DNA from: a virus
Length of the DNA: 64,000 nucleotides
Strand: one strand, 5' to 3'
Virus record (IMG/VR): IMGVR_UViG_3300044644_001243
Span: 62,001 to 126,000 of that record
In this document: positions 1 through 7,832 of the stretch, one piece after another
How the letters are laid out: each line of letters begins with the position of its first letter
How positions within the stretch are numbered: position 1 is the stretch's first letter
Notes under the pieces: generated by a model
The model's input: the letters and a program-made list of their open reading frames with translations, nothing else
What the model was told of the DNA's origin: nothing
Database searches by the model: none
Made by a program: the position numbers and the translations under genes

Positions 1-99
1 TTAGACGTGTTAGTTACATCTAATCTAGAAACTACAACTATTAAAAATGCAATTCAATTTGACGTAGTTAATCAATCAGATTTAAGAAAAGGACAATAA
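1..99 (+). CDS. 3' end of a truncated CDS, unknown
   Basis: The frame is open from the first base of the window and ends with TAA at 97-99, giving the last 32 residues of a protein that starts outside the window. The next gene starts one base after this stop, so the two are probably co-transcribed. The fragment is too short to assign; its place beside a virion block makes a structural protein possible, but that is only inference. Confidence 0.6.
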   Translation, partial: LDVLVTSNLETTTIKNAIQFDVVNQSDLRKGQ

Positions 100-100
100 T

Positions 101-427
101 ATGAAAAGTTTTATAAAAAAAAGAATTAGAGAACAAATTAGTTTAGATGAAAAAAATTTAAATTATTCTAATGTTTGTAAAAAAATGACTATTAATTCTT
201 TTGAAGAAGCCTTTAATAATGTTGAAGAAGCCTTAAAAAACGTTGATAGAATAACTAGGTATAAGATTATGCGAAAAATTTATACACCTTTACATAATTT
301 AAAACATGAGCAAGATTTAATAGCTAATGAAGTTAAAGAAAAAGGTATGTCTGGTGATTCAATTCCAGATGAAGCTGACACATATTGGCACCAAATACAA
401 AATATATTTTGTAAAGGTATTTACTAA
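101..427 (+). CDS. Small protein with capsid-targeting-like N-terminus
   Basis: 108 residues, lysine- and glutamate-rich and mostly helical in character. I do not recognise a family. The first residues read MKSFIKKRIREQ, matching the IKxLLRE-type N-termini at 22339, 34067 and 37200. IRE fits the (L/I)xE cleavage consensus of T4-type prohead proteases, so this could be an internal head protein trimmed during maturation (inference). It starts one base after the upstream stop, so translational coupling is likely. No SD is visible. Confidence 0.65.
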   Translation: MKSFIKKRIREQISLDEKNLNYSNVCKKMTINSFEEAFNNVEEALKNVDRITRYKIMRKIYTPLHNLKHEQDLIANEVKEKGMSGDSIPDEADTYWHQIQNIFCKGIY

Positions 428-442
428 AAACATTTTTTCACT

Positions 443-454
443 ATATTTATAAAT
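443..454 (+). promoter_or_regulatory. ATATTTATAAAT box, putative late promoter
   Basis: One copy of a box found in sense orientation upstream of at least a dozen left-side genes on both strands. Here it lies about 100 bases before the 554 start, with a possibly structured leader between. The core TATTTATA is the reverse complement of the T4 late -10 box TATAAATA, so it may be a diverged late promoter; that is inference. Confidence 0.4.
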
Positions 455-463
455 GTGTTAACT

Positions 464-530
464 CACGTATTGGTCCCGACCAGAAATGGTTTAGAGCTGT
501 CAAGGCAGCAAAGGTATCGGTACAATAATA
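464..530 (+). ncRNA. Possible structured 5' leader
   Basis: The leader between the ATATTTATA box and the 554 start is more GC-rich than its surroundings and contains short paired segments: GGTC/GACC near 471-480, GCTG/CAGC near 497-510, and an outer GTATTG/CGGTAC or TATTG/CAATA pairing. This resembles a small multi-stem leader, but the stems are short and only one copy exists, so no covariation can be tested. Confidence 0.25.
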
Positions 531-553
531 ACAAAAATTAAAAGTTAATTAAA

Positions 554-1423
554 ATGTATTTAAATTATTCTGCGGCACAATCTGTGCCTACAGCTAATAT
601 TGCTGTGAACAAATCAAGACTTAAAGTCTACAACAATACGGGCGATATGCCAACGTATTATCTACAAAAGGGACAAGAGTTCCAAATCGAATTATTTAAT
701 CCAACAACGGATGTTATTCTGGCTAAAATCATACTTAATGGTAATCCTATTTCACAAGGTGGTTTGGTATTGAACCCTGGCCAAAGAGTATTCTTAGACA
801 GATACTTAGATGTTGCTAAAAAATTCTTATTTGATACTTATGAAGTTTCAAATACTGAAGAAGTTAAAAAAGCAATCGAAAAGAATGGTGATTTCAAAGT
901 AGAATTCTACAGAGAAAGAGTTCCTAATTACTTAAACACACTAGCAATAAATAGTAATACTGCTAGAGGTTTTGGTGGAACTATAAACAATACAACAATT
1001 GGTGGGTATGCTTCATCTATACCTAACGGTAGCGTTAATATTACAAACACATCTGGTCATATTGGGTCTACTGCGTTATATACTTCTTCAGTTAGTAATA
1101 GTGTACCAACACTTGATTCAATGAATGATATGTTATCAATGGACGCACCAAAAGAAGCTAATCCAACTAGAACGCTAAAGAGTCGTTCTAAGAGCATAGA
1201 AACTGGTAGAGTAGAGCAAGGTTCAGTTTCTGACCAAAAGGTTGTTACAGTGGATAAAAAGTTTGAATACTGGGCTTTTCACACTATTGAATGTAAAATG
1301 TTACCAGTGTCACAAAAAATAAACACAGTTGAAGATATCAATGTAAAAGTATACTGCACAAACTGTGGTGCTAAATTAGGAAAAGGACACAAGTTTTGTG
1401 GTCAATGCGGCACAAAAGCATAA
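554..1423 (+). CDS. Putative virion protein with C-terminal zinc ribbon
   Basis: 289 residues. Residues 1-125 are beta-rich and hydrophobic and could be a structural domain. Residues 130-215 are rich in N, S, T and G, like a linker. The C-terminus carries two CxxC pairs (CTNCGAK and CGQCGTK, about 268-286), a zinc-ribbon of the kind often written zinc_ribbon_2. A strong terminator follows. It lies next to the head genes but on the opposite strand, so a decoration or neck role is possible but not shown. No SD is visible before the ATG. Confidence 0.65.
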   Translation: MYLNYSAAQSVPTANIAVNKSRLKVYNNTGDMPTYYLQKGQEFQIELFNPTTDVILAKIILNGNPISQGGLVLNPGQRVFLDRYLDVAKKFLFDTYEVSNTEEVKKAIEKNGDFKVEFYRERVPNYLNTLAINSNTARGFGGTINNTTIGGYASSIPNGSVNITNTSGHIGSTALYTSSVSNSVPTLDSMNDMLSMDAPKEANPTRTLKSRSKSIETGRVEQGSVSDQKVVTVDKKFEYWAFHTIECKMLPVSQKINTVEDINVKVYCTNCGAKLGKGHKFCGQCGTKA

Positions 1424-1451
1424 AATAAATTAACGAGTTAACACATAAATT

Positions 1452-1483
1452 AAAACCGAGGATTTGCATCTTCGGTTTTTTTA
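1452..1483 (+). terminator. Intrinsic terminator after the zinc-ribbon gene
   Basis: Stem AAACCGA/TCGGTTT with an inner GAT/ATC pairing, followed by seven T, 30 bases after the 1423 stop. Confidence 0.8.
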
Positions 1484-1509
1484 TTGTACATTAGTTAAAA
1501 AATATTGTT

Positions 1510-1674
1510 ATGAAAAATATGAAATTAGAATTAGTAGAAGCAGCGTTAACTGACATTAAAAATTTAGTTAAAGAAAATCCAAATGATATGGATTTAGGTA
1601 AACGTGTTAGAAGTTACTTCCTTAATTTACCAGAAGTGGTTAAAGAATTTAAAGAAGAAATAGATAAACAATAA
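1510..1674 (+). CDS. Small protein resembling the scaffold N-terminus
   Basis: 54 residues, highly charged and helical. The segment LVEAALTDIKNL resembles the N-terminus of the acidic scaffold encoded at 4347-5618 (LEEALLDIKNI). LVE would fit an (L/I)xE prohead-protease site. It may be a head-core peptide, but this rests on a ten-residue similarity. The reading frame is uninterrupted and the codons match the neighbours. It converges with the minus-strand gene at 1704. Confidence 0.5.
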   Translation: MKNMKLELVEAALTDIKNLVKENPNDMDLGKRVRSYFLNLPEVVKEFKEEIDKQ

Positions 1675-1703
1675 TTATTTCACTTAGTTTTATATTAATA
1701 AAA

Positions 1704-2402
1704 TTAACCGTATTTAACTTTTCCCATTACACATAATTGTAAAAATACGTCTGCGTCATCTGCATCAAACTGGCCATTTAAAATTCTATAATGTATTTCA
1801 CTATATTCATTTTTTAATAAATTAATAGCATCTAATATTTTATCAATATCAACATAACCCAAATAACCCTTTTCATTCATATATTCATATCCATCATCAG
1901 AATCATCACCAATATTCTCATCTTTATCATAGAAATACATTTTACCTCCACCTAATAAAAATTTACTAATTGCTTTACTACCATGTACACCCATATGTTG
2001 AATATCATACTTAACATCTTTAGGTAGATGTTTAATATAATACCAATAATTAGAACCACCTTCTAATGCTGTTGTAAATAAGTTAATTAAATCTGTGCGT
2101 TCTAAAGGTTTAGTTTCAATATTTTTATTAGAATTACTATTAGAACTTCGTGCATGAAATTCAGCTTCTTCCTTACTTGAAATTACTCGTCTTAATGTGG
2201 TTTCCCATGCGTCTAATGAGGCTTTATCGTAAATAGATAATTCACTTTTATTTTTAATATTAGCAATTAACTTTTTTAAAACATCTATTGTTTCTTCATC
2301 ACTACTAGTAATCTCAACAATCAAACCCTTAGATACTAGATATCTTTGCTCAGCTAATAGATTAGCTTTTTGAATATTTTTGTCTTTATCAAATCTTCTC
2401 AT
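1704..2402 (-). CDS. Conserved-looking protein, unknown function
   Basis: 232 residues. The N-terminus (MRRFDKDKNIQKANLLAEQ) is basic and helical; a serine/asparagine linker lies near 85-95; the C-terminal half is acidic with a DDSDDGYEY stretch. I cannot name a family. It follows the capsid gene on the same strand but has its own ATATT box at about 2413-2425 and is separated from it by a terminator, so it is probably a separate late transcript. Confidence 0.6.
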   Translation of the reverse strand: MRRFDKDKNIQKANLLAEQRYLVSKGLIVEITSSDEETIDVLKKLIANIKNKSELSIYDKASLDAWETTLRRVISSKEEAEFHARSSNSNSNKNIETKPLERTDLINLFTTALEGGSNYWYYIKHLPKDVKYDIQHMGVHGSKAISKFLLGGGKMYFYDKDENIGDDSDDGYEYMNEKGYLGYVDIDKILDAINLLKNEYSEIHYRILNGQFDADDADVFLQLCVMGKVKYG

Positions 2403-2436
2403 ATGTTATTTTTATTAATAAATATTCCTATAAAAC

Positions 2437-2467
2437 AAAAAAGCTCCACATTTCTGTAGAGCTTTTA
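2437..2467 (-). terminator. Terminator after the major capsid gene
   Basis: Inverted repeat AAAAGCTC/GAGCTTTT with an inner ACA/TGT pairing. On the minus strand the stem runs into a T-rich tract, 20 bases after the capsid stop. Confidence 0.75.
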
Positions 2468-2487
2468 AGTTTTATGTTAAATTAAGA

Positions 2488-4314
2488 CTATCTTAATTCG
2501 TTAGGGTTGAATGTCATTACACCGTCAACTCTCAAGTGTCCGTAGAAACGATTGTTTACTACTTTCTTAGCGTAACGTGTCATGATACCTTTCACTGGAG
2601 CAAAGTTGAAAGGGTTGTACATTGTTGGAGTTAATTGTAACGGCACGTATGGTGCGTAGATATAACCAGTGTCTAACAATGATTTTCCTTTGTGACCAAT
2701 GATGATAGAGTAAGCTGGTGCATAAGGGTCACGGTACACTTGGTAACGTCCGCTTAAAGAACCGATTCTTTCAATACCCATGTTGTATTGGTCTTGCTCT
2801 GGGTTAGCATCAGATACGTGGAAGTATTCTAAATCATCAAAGATTGCAGATATCTCAGAAGATACCACGATGAAGTTAGCACCACCTCTTAACGTAGATT
2901 TGTGGATTTGAGCAGAGATTTGGTTTAATTTAGTAATTAAAGTTTGGTTCCACTCTTTTTGAGTATATGGTGATGCAGCAGAAGAAGCTTTTCTCCATCC
3001 GTTGTAATCCCATCTTAATTGCCATGCAGCAGCTTTACGGATATCTCTCAAGATTTCACGGTCAATCTCAGCAGCAACTTGTTCAGATAACATTGCAGTT
3101 AACTCAGCTTCAGCATCGATGTTGTGGAATGCACTAACGTCTTGTGCTAACTCTGGAGACCAAGTAGCTCTTAATTTTCTTTCTTCAACAGATACAACAA
3201 CTTCATCTAATTTGAAAGATACTTCTCCCATTTCAGTTTCAAGTTCTAATGTTGCATACTCAGCCCAAGCAGCGTTGAATGTGAATGCAGATACAGTAGT
3301 TGCAGAAGCACCAACATAACCATCATAAGTAGCTGTACCAGCAGCAGCAGAACCAGCAGCAGTTGTTCCAACTGGGTGGCTTAAATCTAAAGCTAAGTAT
3401 ACAGTACCAGTAGCATCTGTAATTGATGTATAATCTACAATTCCTTTACCATATTTTTGAGTTACTAATCTGAATGGTACAGATTTGTTAGTTGAAACAA
3501 CAACGTTACCATCTTTATCGTAGATGTTAGCTGTAGTAACAACGTTTAATGAAGCTAAGAAAGACTCAGTATCCATATCGTTACCGTCAGCACCAGTCAT
3601 AACCGCTTTGTTAGTGTTGTTTGGTGAGAAACCAGAAACACCAACGATAATTTCTCTAACTGAACCATCAGTAGCAGTAGCTAAAGTACCAGCAGCAGCT
3701 AATCCAGAGAATTCACCATTAGCACCTAAAGATAATTTACTAACGTTAGTATGAGTTCTAATAGTTAAAGTACCTTTAGAGTTGTCAAATAAACCATCGT
3801 TATAGAAAATATCATATAAGTTTTTAGCTTCCATTACTGTAGCAACACATGTTCCAGCAGCTGGTAATACACATGATGGCATACCAGTGTTTGCAAATGA
3901 AGTGTGAGCAGAGTACTGAGAGTTAGTGTAAGTATCAGTATCATAAGCAGAACCTTTATTACCAGCAGAATCAACTCTTGAAGATGTTTGTGGAACAAAG
4001 AAGAACAATTTACCAATTGGCATGTTCATAGCTTGTACAGATACGATATCGTTAGCTAATAATTTAGAGAAAACTCTTCTTACGATAGGGAAAACTACAG
4101 TTTCGAAAGAACCAGAGTTTGTTGCTGTCGTAGTTTCAGTTAATAATGAAGACGCTTGGTTTTCATATAACTGAGCGATGTTTTCTTTTACGTGGCCTCT
4201 AAGACCCTCTAAGAATCCTAATGATTCCCATTTGTTTTGAGTTTCCAAACGGATAGCTTTCATGTGGTTTAATCCGATGTTACCTACTTGTCCAGATGTT
4301 AATAAATGTGACAT
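2488..4314 (-). CDS. Major capsid protein, T4 gp23-like
   Basis: 608 residues. T4-type features: an N-terminal helical region (1-60) ending in SSLLTE, followed by a threonine-rich segment. LTE matches the (L/I)xE cleavage consensus and lies close to the T4 gp23 cleavage position (after residue 65, FLTE), so maturation probably removes residues 1-60. Later segments match the gp23 fold: VFPIVRRVFSKLLANDIVSV, LDEVVVSVEERKLRATWSPE followed by LAQDVSAFHNIDAEAELT, GRYQVYRDPYA and YIYAPYVPLQL. A central insertion (about 180-350, T/A/G-rich) makes it longer than T4 gp23 (521). It lies directly after the scaffold and protease genes, in the conserved 21-22-23 order. Confidence 0.92.
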   Translation of the reverse strand: MSHLLTSGQVGNIGLNHMKAIRLETQNKWESLGFLEGLRGHVKENIAQLYENQASSLLTETTTATNSGSFETVVFPIVRRVFSKLLANDIVSVQAMNMPIGKLFFFVPQTSSRVDSAGNKGSAYDTDTYTNSQYSAHTSFANTGMPSCVLPAAGTCVATVMEAKNLYDIFYNDGLFDNSKGTLTIRTHTNVSKLSLGANGEFSGLAAAGTLATATDGSVREIIVGVSGFSPNNTNKAVMTGADGNDMDTESFLASLNVVTTANIYDKDGNVVVSTNKSVPFRLVTQKYGKGIVDYTSITDATGTVYLALDLSHPVGTTAAGSAAAGTATYDGYVGASATTVSAFTFNAAWAEYATLELETEMGEVSFKLDEVVVSVEERKLRATWSPELAQDVSAFHNIDAEAELTAMLSEQVAAEIDREILRDIRKAAAWQLRWDYNGWRKASSAASPYTQKEWNQTLITKLNQISAQIHKSTLRGGANFIVVSSEISAIFDDLEYFHVSDANPEQDQYNMGIERIGSLSGRYQVYRDPYAPAYSIIIGHKGKSLLDTGYIYAPYVPLQLTPTMYNPFNFAPVKGIMTRYAKKVVNNRFYGHLRVDGVMTFNPNELR

Positions 4315-4346
4315 AATTGTTTTTTATTTATTGTTATTTAATGTTA

Positions 4347-5618
4347 TTATCTTTTTTCAACTCTGTTGATTAAATCTTTAATCCTTTGAGTTGAAGGGTC
4401 AACATAAGCAGTACTTTCATTTAATTGTTTTGAAGTACTTGTAGTTGATTCCTTTATTAATTTGTTTTCTAGCGATTCAGTGATTGGTTTTCTTGTTTCC
4501 AATTCATTAGAAATCACTTTGTATAATTTTTTAGATTCTACTAAGTTACTTGCTTGGTCAAATCTTTTTAAAATACTTTGTTTTTCAGCTTTAGTTGTTG
4601 AATGCTCAGTAAACAATCTTGTAATATAAGTCAAGTTTGAATTGAACACTACAGTCTCAACTAACTTTGTTCTAAATTCTTTAAGAGCTGTTCTGAATTC
4701 TTGATTCTCAGTTTTTAATTTTTTAGCCTCAGTTAATAAGCTGTTATATTTTTTTGCTGTTTCAGAAACGATTTGTCTAGCTTTTTGAACTTCTTGTAAA
4801 GATTCCTTTTCAGATTCTGGTGCTAAAGTACGGCCACCGCTGTATTTTTTACCATGAGCATGAGCAAGAGCTTGACTTTCATCTAATTCATCTTCTTCTT
4901 CAGAATCATCATTAGCAGCAATAAGGTTTGTTTCTTCCTCATCTTCTTCACCACCTTCTTCATCTTCTTCTTCTTCTTCAGAATCTTCATCGTCTAACTC
5001 AATGTTATATTCAGTGTCTTCTTCTTCTTCAGAATCATCACCACCAATAACTGTTAAATCTTCTTCATCAGAATCATCACTAGCAAATTCATCAGAACCA
5101 AAATCTTCTTCGTCATTTTCAACATCTTTTAAAGAATCTAACTTAATGATATACTCACCTGGTTCAGTAATGTTAATGTGAACTTCATCACCAACAATTT
5201 CAAAACCATCTTGAGATGTTATTTTCTTGTACATGTCAAAAATTTCTTCATCGCTACTTCCAACCATATTGGTTACCTCTGGTGCCTCAACACCCATTTC
5301 TACTTCGTCTTCCATATTCATGTCTAGACCTTCTTCTTCATAGGCTTCAGTAACTTCTTTTTTCTCTTTAGCTTCTTCACCTTTTTCATGCTCAGCTTTT
5401 TCTTTTTCTTTCGATTCAGATTTTTCATGCTCAGCGTGAGATGCTTCTTCTAAAGTTTCTTCTTCATAAATCTCTTCATCTAAAGATTCTTTCACAACAC
5501 TATCAATTTCTTCTTTCGCTACAGAACGAAGTATTTCTTTTGTGTTAGCATTAAGAGCGTTTTCGATATTTTTAATATCTAATAATGCTTCTTCTAGTAT
5601 TGATTTTTTTTCTGCCAT
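4347..5618 (-). CDS. Prohead core scaffold, gp22-like by position
   Basis: 423 residues, extremely acidic: residues 45-250 consist largely of E/D runs (EEEEDEEGGEEDEEE type), with a coiled-coil-like region at about 270-400. It lies between protease and capsid genes, where T4 encodes gp22, the scaffold that is degraded by gp21. Several (L/I)xE sites are visible. The assignment rests on position, composition and helical character rather than clear sequence identity. An ATATTTATA box lies on the minus strand near 5675-5684. Confidence 0.8.
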   Translation of the reverse strand: MAEKKSILEEALLDIKNIENALNANTKEILRSVAKEEIDSVVKESLDEEIYEEETLEEASHAEHEKSESKEKEKAEHEKGEEAKEKKEVTEAYEEEGLDMNMEDEVEMGVEAPEVTNMVGSSDEEIFDMYKKITSQDGFEIVGDEVHINITEPGEYIIKLDSLKDVENDEEDFGSDEFASDDSDEEDLTVIGGDDSEEEEDTEYNIELDDEDSEEEEEDEEGGEEDEEETNLIAANDDSEEEDELDESQALAHAHGKKYSGGRTLAPESEKESLQEVQKARQIVSETAKKYNSLLTEAKKLKTENQEFRTALKEFRTKLVETVVFNSNLTYITRLFTEHSTTKAEKQSILKRFDQASNLVESKKLYKVISNELETRKPITESLENKLIKESTTSTSKQLNESTAYVDPSTQRIKDLINRVEKR

Positions 5619-5674
5619 TTTTAATATTTTTAATTTTAAAAATTAATTTAGTAATAAGATTTTACCTCATTTGT

Positions 5675-5684
5675 TTATAAATAT
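5675..5684 (-). promoter_or_regulatory. ATATTTATAA box upstream of scaffold/capsid genes
   Basis: Sense-strand ATATTTATAA, 57 bases before the scaffold start. Part of the left-side box family; no TAnnTTTG box is present here. Confidence 0.4.
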
Positions 5685-5725
5685 GTGTGTTAGTGCGAAA
5701 AAACCTTTTTTTCGCAAAAAAAAAA

Positions 5726-6448
5726 TTATTCAGATAAAAATTTATCTAAATCATCTATTAAGTTTTCTTTTAACAAAGGCTTGGTTTTTACTTCGTTCTC
5801 AACGTAAGGTTTTAATTCTTCTATTGACGTTCCCATCCATGAACCTGGTGTACTAGGTGCTGTTACAACGTCCCAACAAATTATTTCAAAATCGTCTTGA
5901 ACTATTTGCTCACCATTTTTACCTTCTTTAAGTGAACCAACGCCACGAGAAGAAACACCGATTTTAATTCTATTTCTTAACATGTTGGCAACATCATCAC
6001 CTTTACATGATATAATTCCATAGTTAATAAAACCTGGGCTCATTATGATTTCCATCTTACCCATAAGAGTATGACCTTCCCACCATGTTTCAATAATATT
6101 GTGTGAAATTCTATCACCAGCAATAATAGAACTTTCTGGGTGGTCTAATTCACCTACAGCTCTGCGTTCACGAATTGCTTCTTGATAAAGTTTGTCTTGA
6201 CTTTTTAGAACTACTTCTGGATAAACTCTACCATTTCTATTTAAGACACCGAATTTTTGTAATACGACATAAACGATAAGAGGCTCTGCAATAACAACTT
6301 TGCCAGATTCTAATTTTTTGATTTCGTTAATGAAAGGATGGTTTCTAGGTTCATCTGGACTAATGTATCCAGCATCGTGTTCAATTAGTCCACCCCAACC
6401 GCTTTCACCACGTTTTAATATTTTAAAGTCTTTATAATTTATATCCAT
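5726..6448 (-). CDS. Prohead core protease, T4 gp21-like
   Basis: 240 residues, close to T4 gp21 (212). It matures the prohead by cutting scaffold and capsid proteins after (L/I)xE. Visible motifs: NRNGRVYP (71-77), GELDHP with the putative catalytic His103, VSSRGVGS with the putative catalytic Ser167, and CWDVVTAPS with Asp193 as the likely third member. The C-terminal tail (LLKENL, FLSE) contains possible self-processing sites. It lies immediately upstream of the scaffold and capsid genes, as in T4. An ATATTTATA box lies at 6467-6477. Confidence 0.9.
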   Translation of the reverse strand: MDINYKDFKILKRGESGWGGLIEHDAGYISPDEPRNHPFINEIKKLESGKVVIAEPLIVYVVLQKFGVLNRNGRVYPEVVLKSQDKLYQEAIRERRAVGELDHPESSIIAGDRISHNIIETWWEGHTLMGKMEIIMSPGFINYGIISCKGDDVANMLRNRIKIGVSSRGVGSLKEGKNGEQIVQDDFEIICWDVVTAPSTPGSWMGTSIEELKPYVENEVKTKPLLKENLIDDLDKFLSE

Positions 6449-6466
6449 AATTTAGTTGCTTATAGA

Positions 6467-6477
6467 TATAAATATAT
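6467..6477 (-). promoter_or_regulatory. ATATTTATA box upstream of the protease gene
   Basis: Sense ATATATTTATA, about 20 bases before the protease start. Same left-side box family. Confidence 0.4.
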
Positions 6478-6485
6478 TCTATTAA

Positions 6486-6511
6486 TAAAAAAAGCCCCAA
6501 ACGGGGCTTTA
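6486..6511 (-). terminator. Intrinsic terminator between 6513 gene and protease gene
   Basis: On the minus strand GCCCC-gttt-GGGGC followed by seven T, just after the stop of the 6513-6950 gene. Confidence 0.85.
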
Positions 6512-6512
6512 T

Positions 6513-6950
6513 TTAATTTTTTTTCTTATTAAATTTAAATGATTTGTTTGTTTCAAATGTTGCGAACATTAAATCGGTCAGTTCATCAACGGTGTTTGTA
6601 ATTTCAATTGAATTGATGGATAAAGCTTCTTTCATAAAAAAGGTTACTTCGCAATTCATAAAACTTCTTTTACCTAACTTTATACCAGATTCCCTTATAT
6701 CTAAATCAACAATTGTTCTATCTTTGTTAAAGATTGTTTTATTAGCATCTAAATAGTTAAATAACGTTTGTTTTATTTTTTTATTTAAAGACCTAATATC
6801 AAAACTATAATTGTTCGTTTCATCTTTTATCGGTTCGAGCCACGATGAAATATTTAAGTAGATTGATTTTGGGTTCTTATTGTTTACAGTACCATATGTG
6901 ATATTGTAATTTTTAAAATTGTTGTTTTTAATTTCTTTTCCAGTCTTCAT
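6513..6950 (-). CDS. Unknown protein in head-core gene cluster
   Basis: 145 residues, basic and asparagine-rich, with a C-terminal FKFNKKKN tail. No motif is recognised. It lies between portal and protease genes, where T4 has the small prohead genes 67 and 68, so a head-core or head-completion role is a positional guess only. It has its own terminator at 6486-6511. Confidence 0.55.
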   Translation of the reverse strand: MKTGKEIKNNNFKNYNITYGTVNNKNPKSIYLNISSWLEPIKDETNNYSFDIRSLNKKIKQTLFNYLDANKTIFNKDRTIVDLDIRESGIKLGKRSFMNCEVTFFMKEALSINSIEITNTVDELTDLMFATFETNKSFKFNKKKN

Positions 6951-6993
6951 ATATTTTTTATTTAATTATATGAAAAATCCTGGAATAAGTCAA

Positions 6994-7791
6994 CTACCTT
7001 GTCTTTAAACTATTCTTTAAATCAACTAATTTGCTTATGTTTTTAACATAATCTTCATTAATTTCAATTTTATCTCTTAATAATTTATCTTTAACTTTTA
7101 ACAATTTATCTTTAGTGTCCAAATCAGATTCAGTTAATTTTTCATCAATCATTGTTATACATTCTCTAAGTGTTTCTGTATAAACTGTTTTCTTTTCTTC
7201 GTCATCTGAACCAATTAAAGCTTTAATAATTTTTTTATCAGATTCCTCAAGTTCAGAATATCTTTCATTATATTTTTCAACCATTAAGTTAGTTAATAAA
7301 CTATTTGGTAAATTAAAAGATTCTTTAATTTCTTTTTCTTTATTATTTAAAATATAATTTACGATAAAATCTTTTGAATCAATAATCTTATTAATGTTCT
7401 TTGGTGTTTTATCTGTGAAAATTAAAAATGATAAATTTTCATGTAATTCTTTTTTATCATAATCATTATCATTTTCAAATAAAATATTTGTTAATAACGC
7501 ACTGTTAGCTTCCATAATATCTTTCTTTTTGAATTTAGACATAATATCTAAACACTCATCTAAAAATACTTTAGCTTTTAATTCATTACTCTCAACTTTA
7601 TTTTCAATAAGATTATATATTAAAAATTGATTCTTTAATATGACGTTTTCTTTGATGGTTCTAACGTAATCTTTAAATAAAGTTTTTTTATCTTTATCCT
7701 TTGTAACTACGCTTTCAACTAATATATCATTATATACGTTTTTAAGTTTACCAAAATTCTGAACTGTTTTTGTAATGTCTATTTTACCCAT
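6994..7791 (-). CDS. Helical protein between portal and protease genes
   Basis: 265 residues, lysine/glutamate-rich and predicted all-helical by eye, with a possible coiled coil at 205-260. No family is recognised. The position between portal (gp20) and protease (gp21) genes matches T4 genes 67/68, which encode prohead core proteins. It contains several LxE tripeptides. An ATATTTATAA box lies at 7804-7813 upstream. Confidence 0.6.
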   Translation of the reverse strand: MGKIDITKTVQNFGKLKNVYNDILVESVVTKDKDKKTLFKDYVRTIKENVILKNQFLIYNLIENKVESNELKAKVFLDECLDIMSKFKKKDIMEANSALLTNILFENDNDYDKKELHENLSFLIFTDKTPKNINKIIDSKDFIVNYILNNKEKEIKESFNLPNSLLTNLMVEKYNERYSELEESDKKIIKALIGSDDEEKKTVYTETLRECITMIDEKLTESDLDTKDKLLKVKDKLLRDKIEINEDYVKNISKLVDLKNSLKTR

Positions 7792-7803
7792 TTTAATGTT
7801 TTA

Positions 7804-7813
7804 TTATAAATAT
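7804..7813 (-). promoter_or_regulatory. ATATTTATAA box upstream of 6994 gene
   Basis: Sense ATATTTATAA, 13-22 bases before the ATG; left-side box family. Confidence 0.4.
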
Positions 7814-7832
7814 GCTGTTATAATCATAAATA

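Noticed and set aside
464-530. tRNA or known ribozyme in the leader of the 554 gene
   Set aside because: No 7-bp acceptor stem, T-arm or CCA pattern, and no hammerhead or twister core.
3119-4016. Open frames antisense to and inside the major capsid gene
   Set aside because: Shadows of the gp23-like gene; low-complexity products with no start signal.
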